The notes: generated by a model from the sequence alone, not told the origin. 11,303 nucleotides of DNA from JAUREX01 sp044356825 (GCA_044356825.1 JBIKVM010000085.1:1-11303); one strand, 5' to 3'. Shown: positions 1-9,494, counted from the first letter of the stretch. A program made the numbers and translations.

Positions 1-1
1 C

Positions 2-85
2 ATCTCGGTCGAACTGCTGCAAAAGGGCACGCCGCTCGCGCCGGCCGAGCCCTGGGCATCGATGCCCAACACCGGCCACTGGTAG
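2..85 (+). CDS. C-terminal end of an unidentified protein (5' part outside window)
   Basis: The frame is open from the window edge for 27 codons and ends with TAG at 83-85. The visible tail reads ISVELLQKGTPLAPAEPW, then ASMPNTGHW. Its codons have the G/C-rich third positions of the neighbouring genes, which supports real coding. The pattern 'vEl..kGtPL.P..W' weakly resembles the last strand of M23-type peptidoglycan metallopeptidases, but 27 residues are too few to assign a family. The next gene starts 77 bases downstream on the same strand, so co-transcription is possible but not shown. Confidence 0.5.
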   Translation: MSVELLQKGTPLAPAEPWASMPNTGHW

Positions 86-162
86 GGTGCTTGCGCCCGG
101 GCGCGCGGCGCGGCAGGAATGTTGCGCCGGCCCCGATCCCCGACCGGCCGACGGAGGGCACC

Positions 163-1572
163 ATGCGCCACGCGACCGACCACAACCTGACCCTCGAAGA
201 GCGCGACAAGCGTTACTTCTTCCACCCCTCGAGCTCGATCTCGGACATCCTGGCGAACGGGCCGCGGATCATGGACCGCGCGGCGGGCGTGCGCGTCACC
301 GACATCGACGGGCGCAGCTACATCGACGCGTCCGGGGGGCTGTGGTGCGTGAACGTGGGTTATGGCCGGCAGGAGATCGTCGAGGCGATCACGCGGCAGG
401 CATCGAAGCTCGCCTTCTACCACTCCTTCACCGGCATGTCGAACGAACCGGCCATCCTGCTTGCCGAGCGGGTCATGGGCATGGTGCCCGAGGGCATGGC
501 GCGGGTCTTCTTCGGCAATTCGGGCTCGGATGCCAACGACACCAACATCAAGTTGGTCTGGTATTACAACAACCTGCGCGGCAAGCCGCAGAAGAAGAAG
601 ATCATCTCGCGCAGGCGGGCCTATCATGGCGTCACGATCGGCGGCGGCTCGGCCACGGGGCTGCCCATCAACCACGACCATTTCGACCTGCCGCTGCCGC
701 AGTTCCGCCACGCCCGCCCTGTCGATCAGTATCGCGAAAAGCCCGAGGGCATGGACGAGGAGGGCTTCGCCGCCATGCTCGCGGCCGAGCTCGAGGCGAT
801 GATCGAGGCCGAGGGGCCCGAGACGGTCGCCGCCTTCATCGCCGAGCCGGTCATGGGCACGGGCGGGGTGCTGGTGCCGCCCAAGGGCTATTTCGAGAAG
901 ATCCGCGCCATCTGCGACCGTCACGACATGCTCCTGATCGCCGATGAGGTGATCTGCGGCTTCGGGCGGCTGGGATCCATGTTCGGATCCCTGCACTATG
1001 GCTTCACCCCCGACCTCATGACGCTCGCCAAGGGGTTGTCGTCGGGCTATCAGCCGATTTCGGGCTCGGTCGTTTCCGAGCGCGTCTGGCAGGTGCTCGA
1101 ATCCACCGCCCCCTCGATGCCGGGCTTCGGGCACGGCTTCACCTATTCGGCCCATCCGGTCTGCGCGGCGGCGGCGCTCGCCAACCTCGACATCCTCGAG
1201 CGCGAGAACCTGACCGCCAACGCCGGCCGCGTCGGCCCCTATCTGCGCGCGCAGATGCAGCGCGCGCTCGCGGGGCACGAGATCGTGGGCGACATCCGCG
1301 GCGAGGGGCTGATGATCGGGGTCGAACTGGTCGCCGACCGGGCGAGCAAGCGCGCCTTCGACCCCGCGCTGAAGGTCGGGCCGCGGACGATGAAGGCGGG
1401 CATGGCGCGCGGCATCCTCTGCCGGGCGCTGCCCCATCGCGACGTGCTGGCCTTCTCGCCGCCGCTGATCCTGACCGAGGCCGAGGCGGACGAGATCGTG
1501 GCCGCGCTCGCGGGCGCCGTCGGGCAGATCCGCGACGAACTCTTCACGAGCGGCGACTGGCGCCCGGCATGA
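163..1572 (+). CDS. Class III (omega-amino acid:pyruvate type) PLP-dependent aminotransferase
   Basis: This is a 469-residue cytosolic fold-type I enzyme that moves an amino group from an omega-amino acid or amine to a keto acid, usually pyruvate. Visible hallmarks are the PLP-phosphate loop GNSGSDA (about 118-124), YHG with Tyr154 stacking on PLP, ADEVICGFGR with Asp261 contacting the pyridine nitrogen, and LAKGLSSGY with Lys290 as the Schiff-base lysine. The N-terminal RYFFHPSSS and GLWCVNVGYGRQE segments match rhodobacterial omega-transaminases as I remember them. Length is normal for the family (450-470). I chose ATG 163 because GGAGGG lies at 153-158; an in-frame TTG at 91 would add 24 low-complexity residues and has no comparable ribosome site. 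The physiological substrate (beta-alanine, taurine, putrescine or another amine) cannot be read from the sequence. The gene converges on the aldehyde dehydrogenase gene 87 bases away. Confidence 0.93.
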   Translation: MRHATDHNLTLEERDKRYFFHPSSSISDILANGPRIMDRAAGVRVTDIDGRSYIDASGGLWCVNVGYGRQEIVEAITRQASKLAFYHSFTGMSNEPAILLAERVMGMVPEGMARVFFGNSGSDANDTNIKLVWYYNNLRGKPQKKKIISRRRAYHGVTIGGGSATGLPINHDHFDLPLPQFRHARPVDQYREKPEGMDEEGFAAMLAAELEAMIEAEGPETVAAFIAEPVMGTGGVLVPPKGYFEKIRAICDRHDMLLIADEVICGFGRLGSMFGSLHYGFTPDLMTLAKGLSSGYQPISGSVVSERVWQVLESTAPSMPGFGHGFTYSAHPVCAAAALANLDILERENLTANAGRVGPYLRAQMQRALAGHEIVGDIRGEGLMIGVELVADRASKRAFDPALKVGPRTMKAGMARGILCRALPHRDVLAFSPPLILTEAEADEIVAALAGAVGQIRDELFTSGDWRPA

Positions 1573-1659
1573 CGGCGCGCCGCGCCGCCCGAGGGTGGCG
1601 GATGCGTGCCGCAGGGCCTCTGGCCAGGGCCGGAGCGCCGTGGCGAAATGGCCGAAGCC

Positions 1660-3099
1660 TCAGTCGTTCTCCCAGCCGGAAATGGCCTTGACCTCGAGGA
1701 ATTCCTCGATGCCCCAGACGCCACCCTCGCGCGCGCGGCCCGAGGCCTTGACGCCGCCGAAGGGGGCGCCGGCGCCGCGGGGGCGGCCGTTCATCTGCAC
1801 CATGCCCGAGCGCAGCCGCCGCGCGAGGCGGTTGCGCCGGGCGCCGTCGGCGCTCTGGACGTAATTCGTCAGGCCATAGGGCGTGTCGTTGGCGATGGCG
1901 ACGGCCTCGTCCTCGGTGTCGAAGGGCAGGATCGACAGGACGGGGCCGAAGATCTCCTCGCGCTCGATCCGCATGCCGGGGCGGACATCGGCAAAGACGG
2001 TCGGGCGGACGTAAAAGCCGCGGTTGAGGCCCTCGGGCAGTCCGGGGCCGCCGGCGACAAGGCGCGCGCCCTCGGCGATCCCCGATTCGATCATCTCCTG
2101 GATGCGGGCGAACTGGCTGCGGTTGACGACGGGGCCGATATGCCCCCCCTCGGCGCGCGGCGAGGCGACGCGCATCTCGTGCGCGATGCGGGCCGCCTCG
2201 GCCACGGCCGCGTCGTAGGCGGGACGCTCGACCAGCATCCGGGTCGGTGCGTTGCACGACTGGCCCGAATTCTCGAAGCAATGCAGCACGCCCCGGCGCA
2301 CTGCCTCGGGGTCGGCATCGGCGAACACGAGGTTCGCGCCCTTGCCGCCCAACTCGAGCGTCACGCGCTTCAGCGTGTCGGCCGCGGCACGGCTGATCGC
2401 GCGGCCCGCGCGGGTCGAACCGGTGAAGGAGACCATCTCGACATCGGGGTGGGCCGAGAGGCGGCTGCCCACGCCCGCGCCGTCGCCGTTGACAAGGTTG
2501 AAGACGCCCGCCGGCACGCCCGCCTCGTGCAGCATCTCGGCAAAGAGCATGGCCGAGAGGGGCGACTGCTCGGAGGGTTTCAAGACGACCGTGCAGCCCG
2601 CGAGCAGCGCCGGCGTGACCTTGAGCGCGATCTGGTTCATCGGCCAGTTCCACGGCGTGATGAGCGCGGCAACCCCGATCGGCTCGAGCGCGATGCGGTT
2701 GTCGGGGGCGTGGGGGCCGAGGGGGCGGATCCACTCGATCCGGTCGAAGGCGCGCAGGAAGTTGCGGATGTGCCAGTTGCCGGCCGTCGCCTGCGACGCG
2801 CGCGCCAGATCGATGGGCGCGCCCATCTCGAGGCTGATCGCCTGCGCCATGGGCTCGATCCGGGCCTCGTAGATCGCGAGCAACCGCTCGATCACGGCGC
2901 GGCGCTCGGCGGGCGCGGTCTGCGACCAGGCCGGAAAGGCGCGCACGGCGGCGGCCACCGCGCGGTCGGCGTCGGCATCCGACCCCAGGCTGATGATCGC
3001 GCAGGGCTCTTCGGTGGCCGGATCGATCACCGCATGGTCGTGGGGCACGAGCGGATCGACCCAAGACCCGTCGATGTAGAACTGGCGCTTCTCGATCAT
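1660..3099 (-). CDS. NAD(P)-dependent aldehyde dehydrogenase (ALDH superfamily)
   Basis: This 479-residue enzyme oxidises an aldehyde to the carboxylate in the cytosol. The catalytic set is complete: Asn151 in PWNWP (oxyanion hole), Lys174 in LKPSE (coenzyme), Glu249 in LELGGKG (general base), Cys282 in NSGQSCNAP (nucleophile), and EEIFGP with Glu382 and Phe384 (nicotinamide ribose). The SFTGSTRAG loop (about 224-232) belongs to the coenzyme fold. Length is typical for the family. Start ATG at 3097-3099 is preceded by GGAGG (complement of 3105-3109) with a 5-base gap. The frame could extend to 3234, but those 45 residues look like translated spacer and would overlap matB. The gene is divergent from matB and convergent with the aminotransferase. 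Substrate is unknown; an aldehyde produced by the neighbouring transaminase, such as a semialdehyde, is a reasonable guess. Confidence 0.92.
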   Translation of the reverse strand: MIEKRQFYIDGSWVDPLVPHDHAVIDPATEEPCAIISLGSDADADRAVAAAVRAFPAWSQTAPAERRAVIERLLAIYEARIEPMAQAISLEMGAPIDLARASQATAGNWHIRNFLRAFDRIEWIRPLGPHAPDNRIALEPIGVAALITPWNWPMNQIALKVTPALLAGCTVVLKPSEQSPLSAMLFAEMLHEAGVPAGVFNLVNGDGAGVGSRLSAHPDVEMVSFTGSTRAGRAISRAAADTLKRVTLELGGKGANLVFADADPEAVRRGVLHCFENSGQSCNAPTRMLVERPAYDAAVAEAARIAHEMRVASPRAEGGHIGPVVNRSQFARIQEMIESGIAEGARLVAGGPGLPEGLNRGFYVRPTVFADVRPGMRIEREEIFGPVLSILPFDTEDEAVAIANDTPYGLTNYVQSADGARRNRLARRLRSGMVQMNGRPRGAGAPFGGVKASGRAREGGVWGIEEFLEVKAISGWEND

Positions 3100-3226
3100 G
3101 GCGGCCTCCGCTGCTGTCCGGGCGCTATGTGGCAGGCGGCGGGGCGGGGCGCAAGCGGGCACGCCACGCCTTGCCCAATCGCGCGCCTTCGCGCAGAAGC
3201 AAAGTGTGACCGCAAGGACGTTCCCG
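3100..3226. promoter_or_regulatory. Divergent control region between aldehyde dehydrogenase and matB
   Basis: These 127 bases separate two outward-facing start codons, so promoters for both directions should lie here. Each start has a ribosome site: CCTCC (3105-3109) for the minus-strand dehydrogenase and AAGGA (3214-3218) for matB. The middle is very GC-rich (around 3134-3160) and I cannot pick convincing -35/-10 boxes. A small hairpin, GCGCG-CCTT-CGCGC, lies at 3181-3194 in the matB leader. No clear operator palindrome was found. Confidence 0.35.
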
Positions 3227-4747
3227 ATGGCCAACCCGCTCTATGACGCGCTCTTTGCCCCGCTCGCCGACCGCCAGGATGCGGTGCTGCTGCTGCCCGG
3301 CGGCGGCGGCATCACCGGGGCCGGGATTGCCGCCATGACGGCGCGGCTCGCGGGCGCGCTCGGGGCGGCGGGCGTGGCGCCGGGCGACCGGGTGGTGGTG
3401 CAGGCGGGCAAGTCCCCCGCCTTCCTCGCGCTCTACGGCGCAACGCTCGCGACGGGGGCGGTGCTTTTGCCGCTCAACACCGCCTATACGGCGGCCGAGG
3501 TCGGCTATTTCGTGGCTGACGCCGAGCCGCGGGTGGTGATCGTCGATCCCGCCCGCGCCGAGGCGATCGCGCCCCATGCGGCGGCGGCGGGCGCGCGGCT
3601 TCTGACGCTCGATGCCGCGGGGGGCGGCAGCCTTGCCGACGCCGCCGCCACCATGCCCGCGACCTTCGCGCCGGTGCCGCGCGGCGCGGACGATCTTGCC
3701 GCACTCCTCTACACCTCGGGCACCACGGGGCGGTCGAAGGGGGCGATGCTGACGCAGAGGAACCTCCTGTCGAACGCCGAGACGCTCTCGGCCCTGTGGG
3801 GCTTCACGGCCGATGACGTGCTCCTGCATGCGCTGCCCGTCTTTCACACTCACGGGCTTTTCGTTGCGACGAATGTCGCGCTCCTGTCGCGGGCGCGGAT
3901 GATCTGGATGGCGGGCTTCGATCTGGCGACGCTGATCGCCGAGATGCCGCGGGCGAGCGTGCTGATGGGCGTGCCGACCTTCTACACCCGCCTGCTCGAG
4001 GATCCGCGCCTCGACCGGGCGCTGACGGCCGGGATGCGGCTCTTCGTGTCGGGGTCGGCGCCCCTTCTGGCCGAGACGCACCGCGCCTTCGAGGCGCGCA
4101 CGGGCCACATGATCCTCGAACGCTACGGGATGACCGAGACGAACATGATCACCTCGAACCCGCTTCAGGGCGAGCGGCGGGCGGGCACCGTCGGCCAGCC
4201 GCTGCCCGGGGTGGAGCTGCGCATCACCGACCCCGAGACCGGCCGCGCGCTGGCGGCGGGCGAGACGGGGATGATCGAGGTGCGCGGCCCGAACGTCTTT
4301 CGCGGCTATTGGCGGATGCCCGAAAAGACCGCGGCCGAGATGCGCGCGGACGGCTTCTTCATCACGGGCGATCTGGGCGTGCAGGGGGCGGATGGCTATG
4401 TCACCATCGTCGGGCGGGCGCGCGACCTCATCATCTCGGGCGGGTTCAACATCTACCCCAAGGAAATAGAGCTGATCCTCGACGACCAGCCCGGCGTGCT
4501 CGAATCGGCGGTGGTCGGGGTGCCGCACGCCGATTTCGGCGAGGCGGTGCTGGCGATCCTCGTGCCGGCGCCCGGGCGGGCGCCCGACCTCGGGGCGATC
4601 CGGGCGGCGCTTGCGGAAAACCTTGCGCGCTTCAAGCAACCCAAGGATATCCTGATCGCCGAGGCCCTGCCGCGCAACGCGATGGGCAAGGTGCAGAAAG
4701 CCGAATTGCGCGCCCGCCACGCCGGGCATTTCACGAAAAGGACATGA
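3227..4747 (+). CDS. matB: Malonyl-CoA synthetase (MatB), ANL adenylating family
   Basis: This 506-residue enzyme activates malonate (often also methylmalonate) with ATP and CoA to give malonyl-CoA through an acyl-adenylate. Motifs in order: LLYTSGTTGRSKGAM (about 160-174, ATP P-loop), HALPVFHTHGLF (201-212), VLMGVPTFYTRLL (245-257), ERYGMTETN (298-306), FFITGDLG (377-384), the hinge GRARDLIISGGFNIYPKEIE (about 396-415) and RNAMGKVQK with catalytic Lys488. The HTHGLF and MGVPTFYTRL segments and the overall length closely follow Rhodopseudomonas palustris MatB, where the catalytic lysine is also residue 488 and is controlled by acetylation. The Arg of ERYGMTE is the malonate-carboxylate contact in characterised MatB proteins (from memory). 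ATG 3227 has AAGGA 8 bases upstream; an in-frame extension back to 3098 would be spacer translation. No malonyl-CoA decarboxylase gene (matA) is adjacent. The quinone oxidoreductase gene starts one base after the stop. Confidence 0.93.
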   Translation: MANPLYDALFAPLADRQDAVLLLPGGGGITGAGIAAMTARLAGALGAAGVAPGDRVVVQAGKSPAFLALYGATLATGAVLLPLNTAYTAAEVGYFVADAEPRVVIVDPARAEAIAPHAAAAGARLLTLDAAGGGSLADAAATMPATFAPVPRGADDLAALLYTSGTTGRSKGAMLTQRNLLSNAETLSALWGFTADDVLLHALPVFHTHGLFVATNVALLSRARMIWMAGFDLATLIAEMPRASVLMGVPTFYTRLLEDPRLDRALTAGMRLFVSGSAPLLAETHRAFEARTGHMILERYGMTETNMITSNPLQGERRAGTVGQPLPGVELRITDPETGRALAAGETGMIEVRGPNVFRGYWRMPEKTAAEMRADGFFITGDLGVQGADGYVTIVGRARDLIISGGFNIYPKEIELILDDQPGVLESAVVGVPHADFGEAVLAILVPAPGRAPDLGAIRAALAENLARFKQPKDILIAEALPRNAMGKVQKAELRARHAGHFTKRT

Positions 4748-4748
4748 C

Positions 4749-5723
4749 ATGGCACGAACGGTCGTCATCCACGAACACGGCGGACCCGAGGTCCTGAAGA
4801 TCGAGGACCGCCCGGTGGGCGAACCCGGGCCCGGCGAGGTGCGCATCCGCCACAAGGCCTGCGGCCTCAACTTCATCGACATCTACCAGCGCCAGGGCCT
4901 CTATCCGATGAAGCTGCCGACGGCGCTCGGGATGGAGGGGGCGGGCATCATCGAGGCGGTCGGCGCGGGTGTCACCCATCTGCGGCCCGGCGACCGCGCC
5001 GCCTATGCCGCCCAGCCGCCCGGCGCCTATTGCGAGGCCCGCGTCATGCCCGCGGCCCAGGTCTGCCCCCTGCCCGAAGGCATCAGCTTCGAGGAAGGCG
5101 CGGCGATGATGCTCAAGGGGCTGACGGTCGAATACCTCTTTCACCGCACCGTCCCGCTCAAGCGCGGGGACTGGGTGCTCTTTCACGCCGCGGCGGGGGG
5201 CGTGGGCCTCATCGCCTGCCAGTGGGCGCGCGAAGAGGGGATCAACCTGATCGCGACGGCGGGGTCGCCGGCGAAATGCGCGCTCGCGCGCGAGCATGGC
5301 GCGACGCACACGATCGACTACCGCGCCGAGGATTTCCCCGCGCGCGTGCGCGAGATCACGGGCGGACGGGGCGTCGATGTGGTGATGGATTCGGTCGGGG
5401 CCGCGACCTTCGAGGGCTCGCTCGACTGTCTGCGGCCGCTCGGGATGATGATCTCCTTCGGGAATGCCTCGGGGCCGGTGCCGCCGGTGAACCTCGGGAC
5501 GCTCGCGGCGAAGGGATCGCTGCAGATCACGCGCCCGACGCTCTTCACCCATATCGCGCGGCACGAGACCTGCCAGGAGATGGCGCGCCACCTGTTCGCC
5601 AAGGTCCTCTCGGGGTCGGTCAGGATCCGCATCGACCAGCGCCTGCCGCTCGCGCAGGTGGCCGAGGCGCACCGCGCGCTGGCCGCGCGCGAGACGACGG
5701 GGGCGAGCGTCCTCATCCCCTGA
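4749..5723 (+). CDS. Zinc-independent NADPH:quinone oxidoreductase (QOR, MDR superfamily)
   Basis: This 324-residue cytosolic enzyme belongs to the medium-chain dehydrogenase/reductase superfamily, quinone reductase branch, and would reduce quinones or related enones with NADPH. The GroES-like N-terminal half contains ACGLNFIDIYQRQGLY (about 37-52) and VGAGVTHLRPGDR (71-83). The Rossmann half has FHAAAGGVGLIACQWA (145-160), the AAxGGVG nucleotide loop typical of QOR. The catalytic and structural zinc cysteine clusters of alcohol dehydrogenases are absent. Length matches E. coli QorA (327). The ATG is one base after the matB stop, with AAAAGGA at 4736-4742 inside the matB 3' end, so the two genes are almost certainly co-transcribed. 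Why a quinone reductase accompanies malonate activation is unclear; it may act on an unsaturated acid or CoA ester, or may simply be co-housed. Confidence 0.9.
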   Translation: MARTVVIHEHGGPEVLKIEDRPVGEPGPGEVRIRHKACGLNFIDIYQRQGLYPMKLPTALGMEGAGIIEAVGAGVTHLRPGDRAAYAAQPPGAYCEARVMPAAQVCPLPEGISFEEGAAMMLKGLTVEYLFHRTVPLKRGDWVLFHAAAGGVGLIACQWAREEGINLIATAGSPAKCALAREHGATHTIDYRAEDFPARVREITGGRGVDVVMDSVGAATFEGSLDCLRPLGMMISFGNASGPVPPVNLGTLAAKGSLQITRPTLFTHIARHETCQEMARHLFAKVLSGSVRIRIDQRLPLAQVAEAHRALAARETTGASVLIP

Positions 5724-5740
5724 CCCGCGCGCCCGGGGAA

Positions 5741-5773
5741 GGCGCCGGCCCCCCATCGAGGGGGCCCGGCGCC
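5741..5773. terminator. Strong hairpin between convergent genes, probable bidirectional terminator
   Basis: Left arm 5741-5754 (GGCGCCGGCCCCCC) pairs with right arm 5760-5773, giving 14 positions with a single C-C mismatch and the loop ATCGA. It starts 17 bases after the quinone reductase stop and lies 32 bases beyond the MFS gene stop on the other strand, the expected place for a shared terminator. There is no T-run on either side, so it is not a canonical intrinsic terminator, which is common in very GC-rich genomes. Confidence 0.7.
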
Positions 5774-5804
5774 GCGCGGACGTGGCCGCGCCGGGCGTGG
5801 CGCC

Positions 5805-7052
5805 TCAGGCCGCGGCGGAAACGGGGGCCGGGCGGTTCTCGCGCACCGGCAGGTGGACGATCGCGGAAAACACCCCGACGCCCACCCCGATCCACCACAC
5901 CAGCGTGTAATCGCCCGTCAGGTCATACATCCGCCCGCCGAGCCAGACGCCGAGGAACGAGCCCAGCTGGTGGCTGAAGAACACGAGCCCATAGAGCGTG
6001 CCCATGTAGCGCAAGCCCCAGATATGCGCGACGAGCCCCGAGGTGAGCGGCACGGTCGCGAGCCACAGCGACCCCATCAGGAGCGAGAAGACGAGGACCG
6101 AGGCGGGCGTCACCGGCATCAGGATGAACGCCGCGGCGACGAGCGTGCGGCCGGTGTAGATGAGGGCCAGCAGGTACTTGCGCGGATAGTAGCGCCCGAG
6201 CCAGCCGGCCGCGATGGTGCCCGCGATGTTGGCAAGCCCGATCACCCCGATCGAGACGGCCCCGAGCGCCGAGGTGGTGGTGACGCCGAGGGCGGCGAGC
6301 GGCCCGCCCGGGTCGATCGCGGCGCACATCTCGGTCACGAGTGCCGGAAAGTGCGCGGTGACGAAGGCGAGCTGATAGCCGCAGGAGAAGAAGCCCAGGA
6401 AGATGAGCGTGTAGGACGGATCGCGGAAGGCGCGCATCAGCACCGTCCCGAGGCTCTCCTCGAGTTCCGCGCGCGAGGCGAGGGTGGGCGAGCGCATGAA
6501 GGGCAGCGCGAGCAGGCTGAGAAGGATCGCGCAGGCAAAGACGACAAAGACGCCCTGCCAGGGCAGGACCGAGAGCAGCGCCTCGGCGATGGGGGCGCCG
6601 ATCACCTGCCCGGCCGAGCCCGCGGCGGTGGCGATGCCGAGCGCCATCGAGCGGTGCTCGGGCGCGCTCGCCCGCCCGACGACCGCGAGGATCACGCCAA
6701 AACCCGTGCCGGCGATGCCGAAGCCCACGAGGATCTCGAGCAACTGGTGCTGGCCGGGCGTCACGGCGAAGGCCGAGAGCACGAGGCCCGCGGCATAGAA
6801 GAGCGCGCCGAGGATGATCGCGCGGCGGTCGCCGAAGCGCTCGGCCAGCGCGCCGAAAATGGGCTGGCCGATGCCCCAGGCCAGGTTCTGGATCGCGATG
6901 GCGAGGCTGAACTCGGCCCGAAGCCAGCCGAATTCCTCGGCGATGGGGATCTGGAAGACGCCGAAGCTCGCGCGGACCGCGAAGCCCGTCATCAGGATGA
7001 CGGCGCCGGCGAGCAGCACGGGCGACAGAAGGCGGGGTGCTGGGGCGGACAT
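5805..7052 (-). CDS. Major facilitator superfamily transporter, monocarboxylate/oxalate-formate-like
   Basis: This is a 415-residue inner-membrane protein. Hydrophobic stretches suggest about 12 membrane segments in two halves, split by a charged cytoplasmic loop near 186-212 (RSPTLASRAELEES onward). The MFS motif A variant GALAERFGDRRA is at 67-78, between helices 2 and 3. FAVRASFGVFQIPIAEEFGW in helix 1 and FGIAGTGFGVILAVVGRASAP (about 111-131) recall organic-anion MFS carriers (OFA/monocarboxylate-like), but the substrate cannot be assigned. The start at 7050-7052 has no good ribosome site; the bases just upstream (7053-7058) could pair with 7073-7078. It lies 103 bases downstream of katG on the same strand, so read-through from katG is possible if the intervening hairpins do not terminate transcription. 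Confidence 0.88.
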   Translation of the reverse strand: MSAPAPRLLSPVLLAGAVILMTGFAVRASFGVFQIPIAEEFGWLRAEFSLAIAIQNLAWGIGQPIFGALAERFGDRRAIILGALFYAAGLVLSAFAVTPGQHQLLEILVGFGIAGTGFGVILAVVGRASAPEHRSMALGIATAAGSAGQVIGAPIAEALLSVLPWQGVFVVFACAILLSLLALPFMRSPTLASRAELEESLGTVLMRAFRDPSYTLIFLGFFSCGYQLAFVTAHFPALVTEMCAAIDPGGPLAALGVTTTSALGAVSIGVIGLANIAGTIAAGWLGRYYPRKYLLALIYTGRTLVAAAFILMPVTPASVLVFSLLMGSLWLATVPLTSGLVAHIWGLRYMGTLYGLVFFSHQLGSFLGVWLGGRMYDLTGDYTLVWWIGVGVGVFSAIVHLPVRENRPAPVSAAA

Positions 7053-7115
7053 GGGCGCTCGGGATCAGGGACGCGCCCTTGTCGCGCCTTGCGCGGGCGG
7101 CGTCAATCAAGGGGC

Positions 7116-7144
7116 CCCGGGGGCGCAAGGCGCGCGCCCCCGGG
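7116..7144 (-). terminator. Probable katG terminator hairpin
   Basis: Perfect 11-bp arms CCCGGGGGCGC (7116-7126) and GCGCCCCCGGG (7134-7144) enclose a 7-base loop, beginning 11 bases after the katG stop in the minus direction. No T-run follows. A second 12-bp inverted repeat (7083-7094 with 7123-7134) shares bases with this stem, so both cannot form at once. Confidence 0.6.
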
Positions 7145-7155
7145 ATGCCGCGCGA

Positions 7156-9363
<2,208 letters not shown>

Positions 9364-9428
9364 GATCCGTTTCCTTTCCCAATGAACTGCCGCGGCGCAC
9401 CTTCCGGCTCGCCCCGAATCCGACGCAG

Positions 9429-9457
9429 CCGATAGCAGACGGGGCCGATCAGTTTAA
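9429..9457 (-). promoter_or_regulatory. Candidate katG promoter
   Basis: On the minus strand TTAAAC (complement of 9452-9457) is followed after 17 bases by TATCGG (complement of 9429-9434), preceded by TGC, giving an extended -10 of the TGnTAT form. The spacing is ideal for a sigma70-type promoter, and the match to consensus is partial, as expected for an activated promoter. The transcript leader would be roughly 60 bases. This is a pattern call only. Confidence 0.4.
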
Positions 9458-9475
9458 GTTGAATCTTCTGATCGG
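9445..9475. repeat. 8-bp inverted repeat in the katG-oxyR intergenic region
   Basis: CCGATCAG (9445-9452) and CTGATCGG (9468-9475) are perfect reverse complements separated by 15 A/T-rich bases. The repeat covers the candidate katG -35 element and the weaker half of the proposed OxyR site. The right arm contains part of the GGAG (9474-9477) that may serve as the oxyR ribosome site. It could be a second operator or a leader stem-loop. Confidence 0.5.
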
Positions 9476-9494
9476 AGTGATAATCGTCGATTAT
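9458..9494. promoter_or_regulatory. Candidate OxyR/LysR-type operator in the katG-oxyR gap
   Basis: ATAATCG-T-CGATTAT at 9480-9494 is a perfect 7+1+7 palindrome. It has the LysR-box form T-N11-A (T9481, A9493) and the 4-7-4 dimensions of an OxyR half-site (ATAG-N7-CTAT). A weaker second 15-base half (9458-9472) sits 7 bases further, as in the known four-contact OxyR layout. The site abuts the candidate katG -35 box and overlaps the oxyR start codon, consistent with activation of katG and repression of oxyR by its own product. Confidence 0.45.

Noticed and set aside
93..104. 12-bp palindrome GCGCCCGGGCGC upstream of the aminotransferase
   Set aside because: It has no loop and no second site. 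Such G/C palindromes arise readily by chance here, and its role as operator or terminator cannot be supported.
91..162. Upstream TTG start for the aminotransferase
   Set aside because: The added residues are low complexity, and the ATG at 163 has a strong GGAGGG ribosome site.
1573..1659. Possible terminator between the convergent aminotransferase and aldehyde dehydrogenase genes
   Set aside because: Only very short stems (3-4 bp) are visible, far weaker than the other three intergenic or 3' hairpins in the window.
3100..3234. N-terminal extensions of the aldehyde dehydrogenase (to 3234) and of matB (back to 3098)
   Set aside because: Both would translate the shared divergent spacer and overlap each other. 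Each gene has a better start with its own ribosome site and the family's normal N-terminus.
1606..3246. Long open frame on the + strand opposite the aldehyde dehydrogenase
   Set aside because: It is antisense to a complete dehydrogenase with all catalytic residues. Stop-free antisense frames are expected at this GC content. The translation is Arg/Gly/Asp-rich with no recognisable motif.
3125..4882. 585-codon open frame on the - strand opposite matB
   Set aside because: It is antisense to matB and runs into the quinone reductase gene. Its low-complexity, His/Arg-rich translation is typical of a GC-rich shadow frame.
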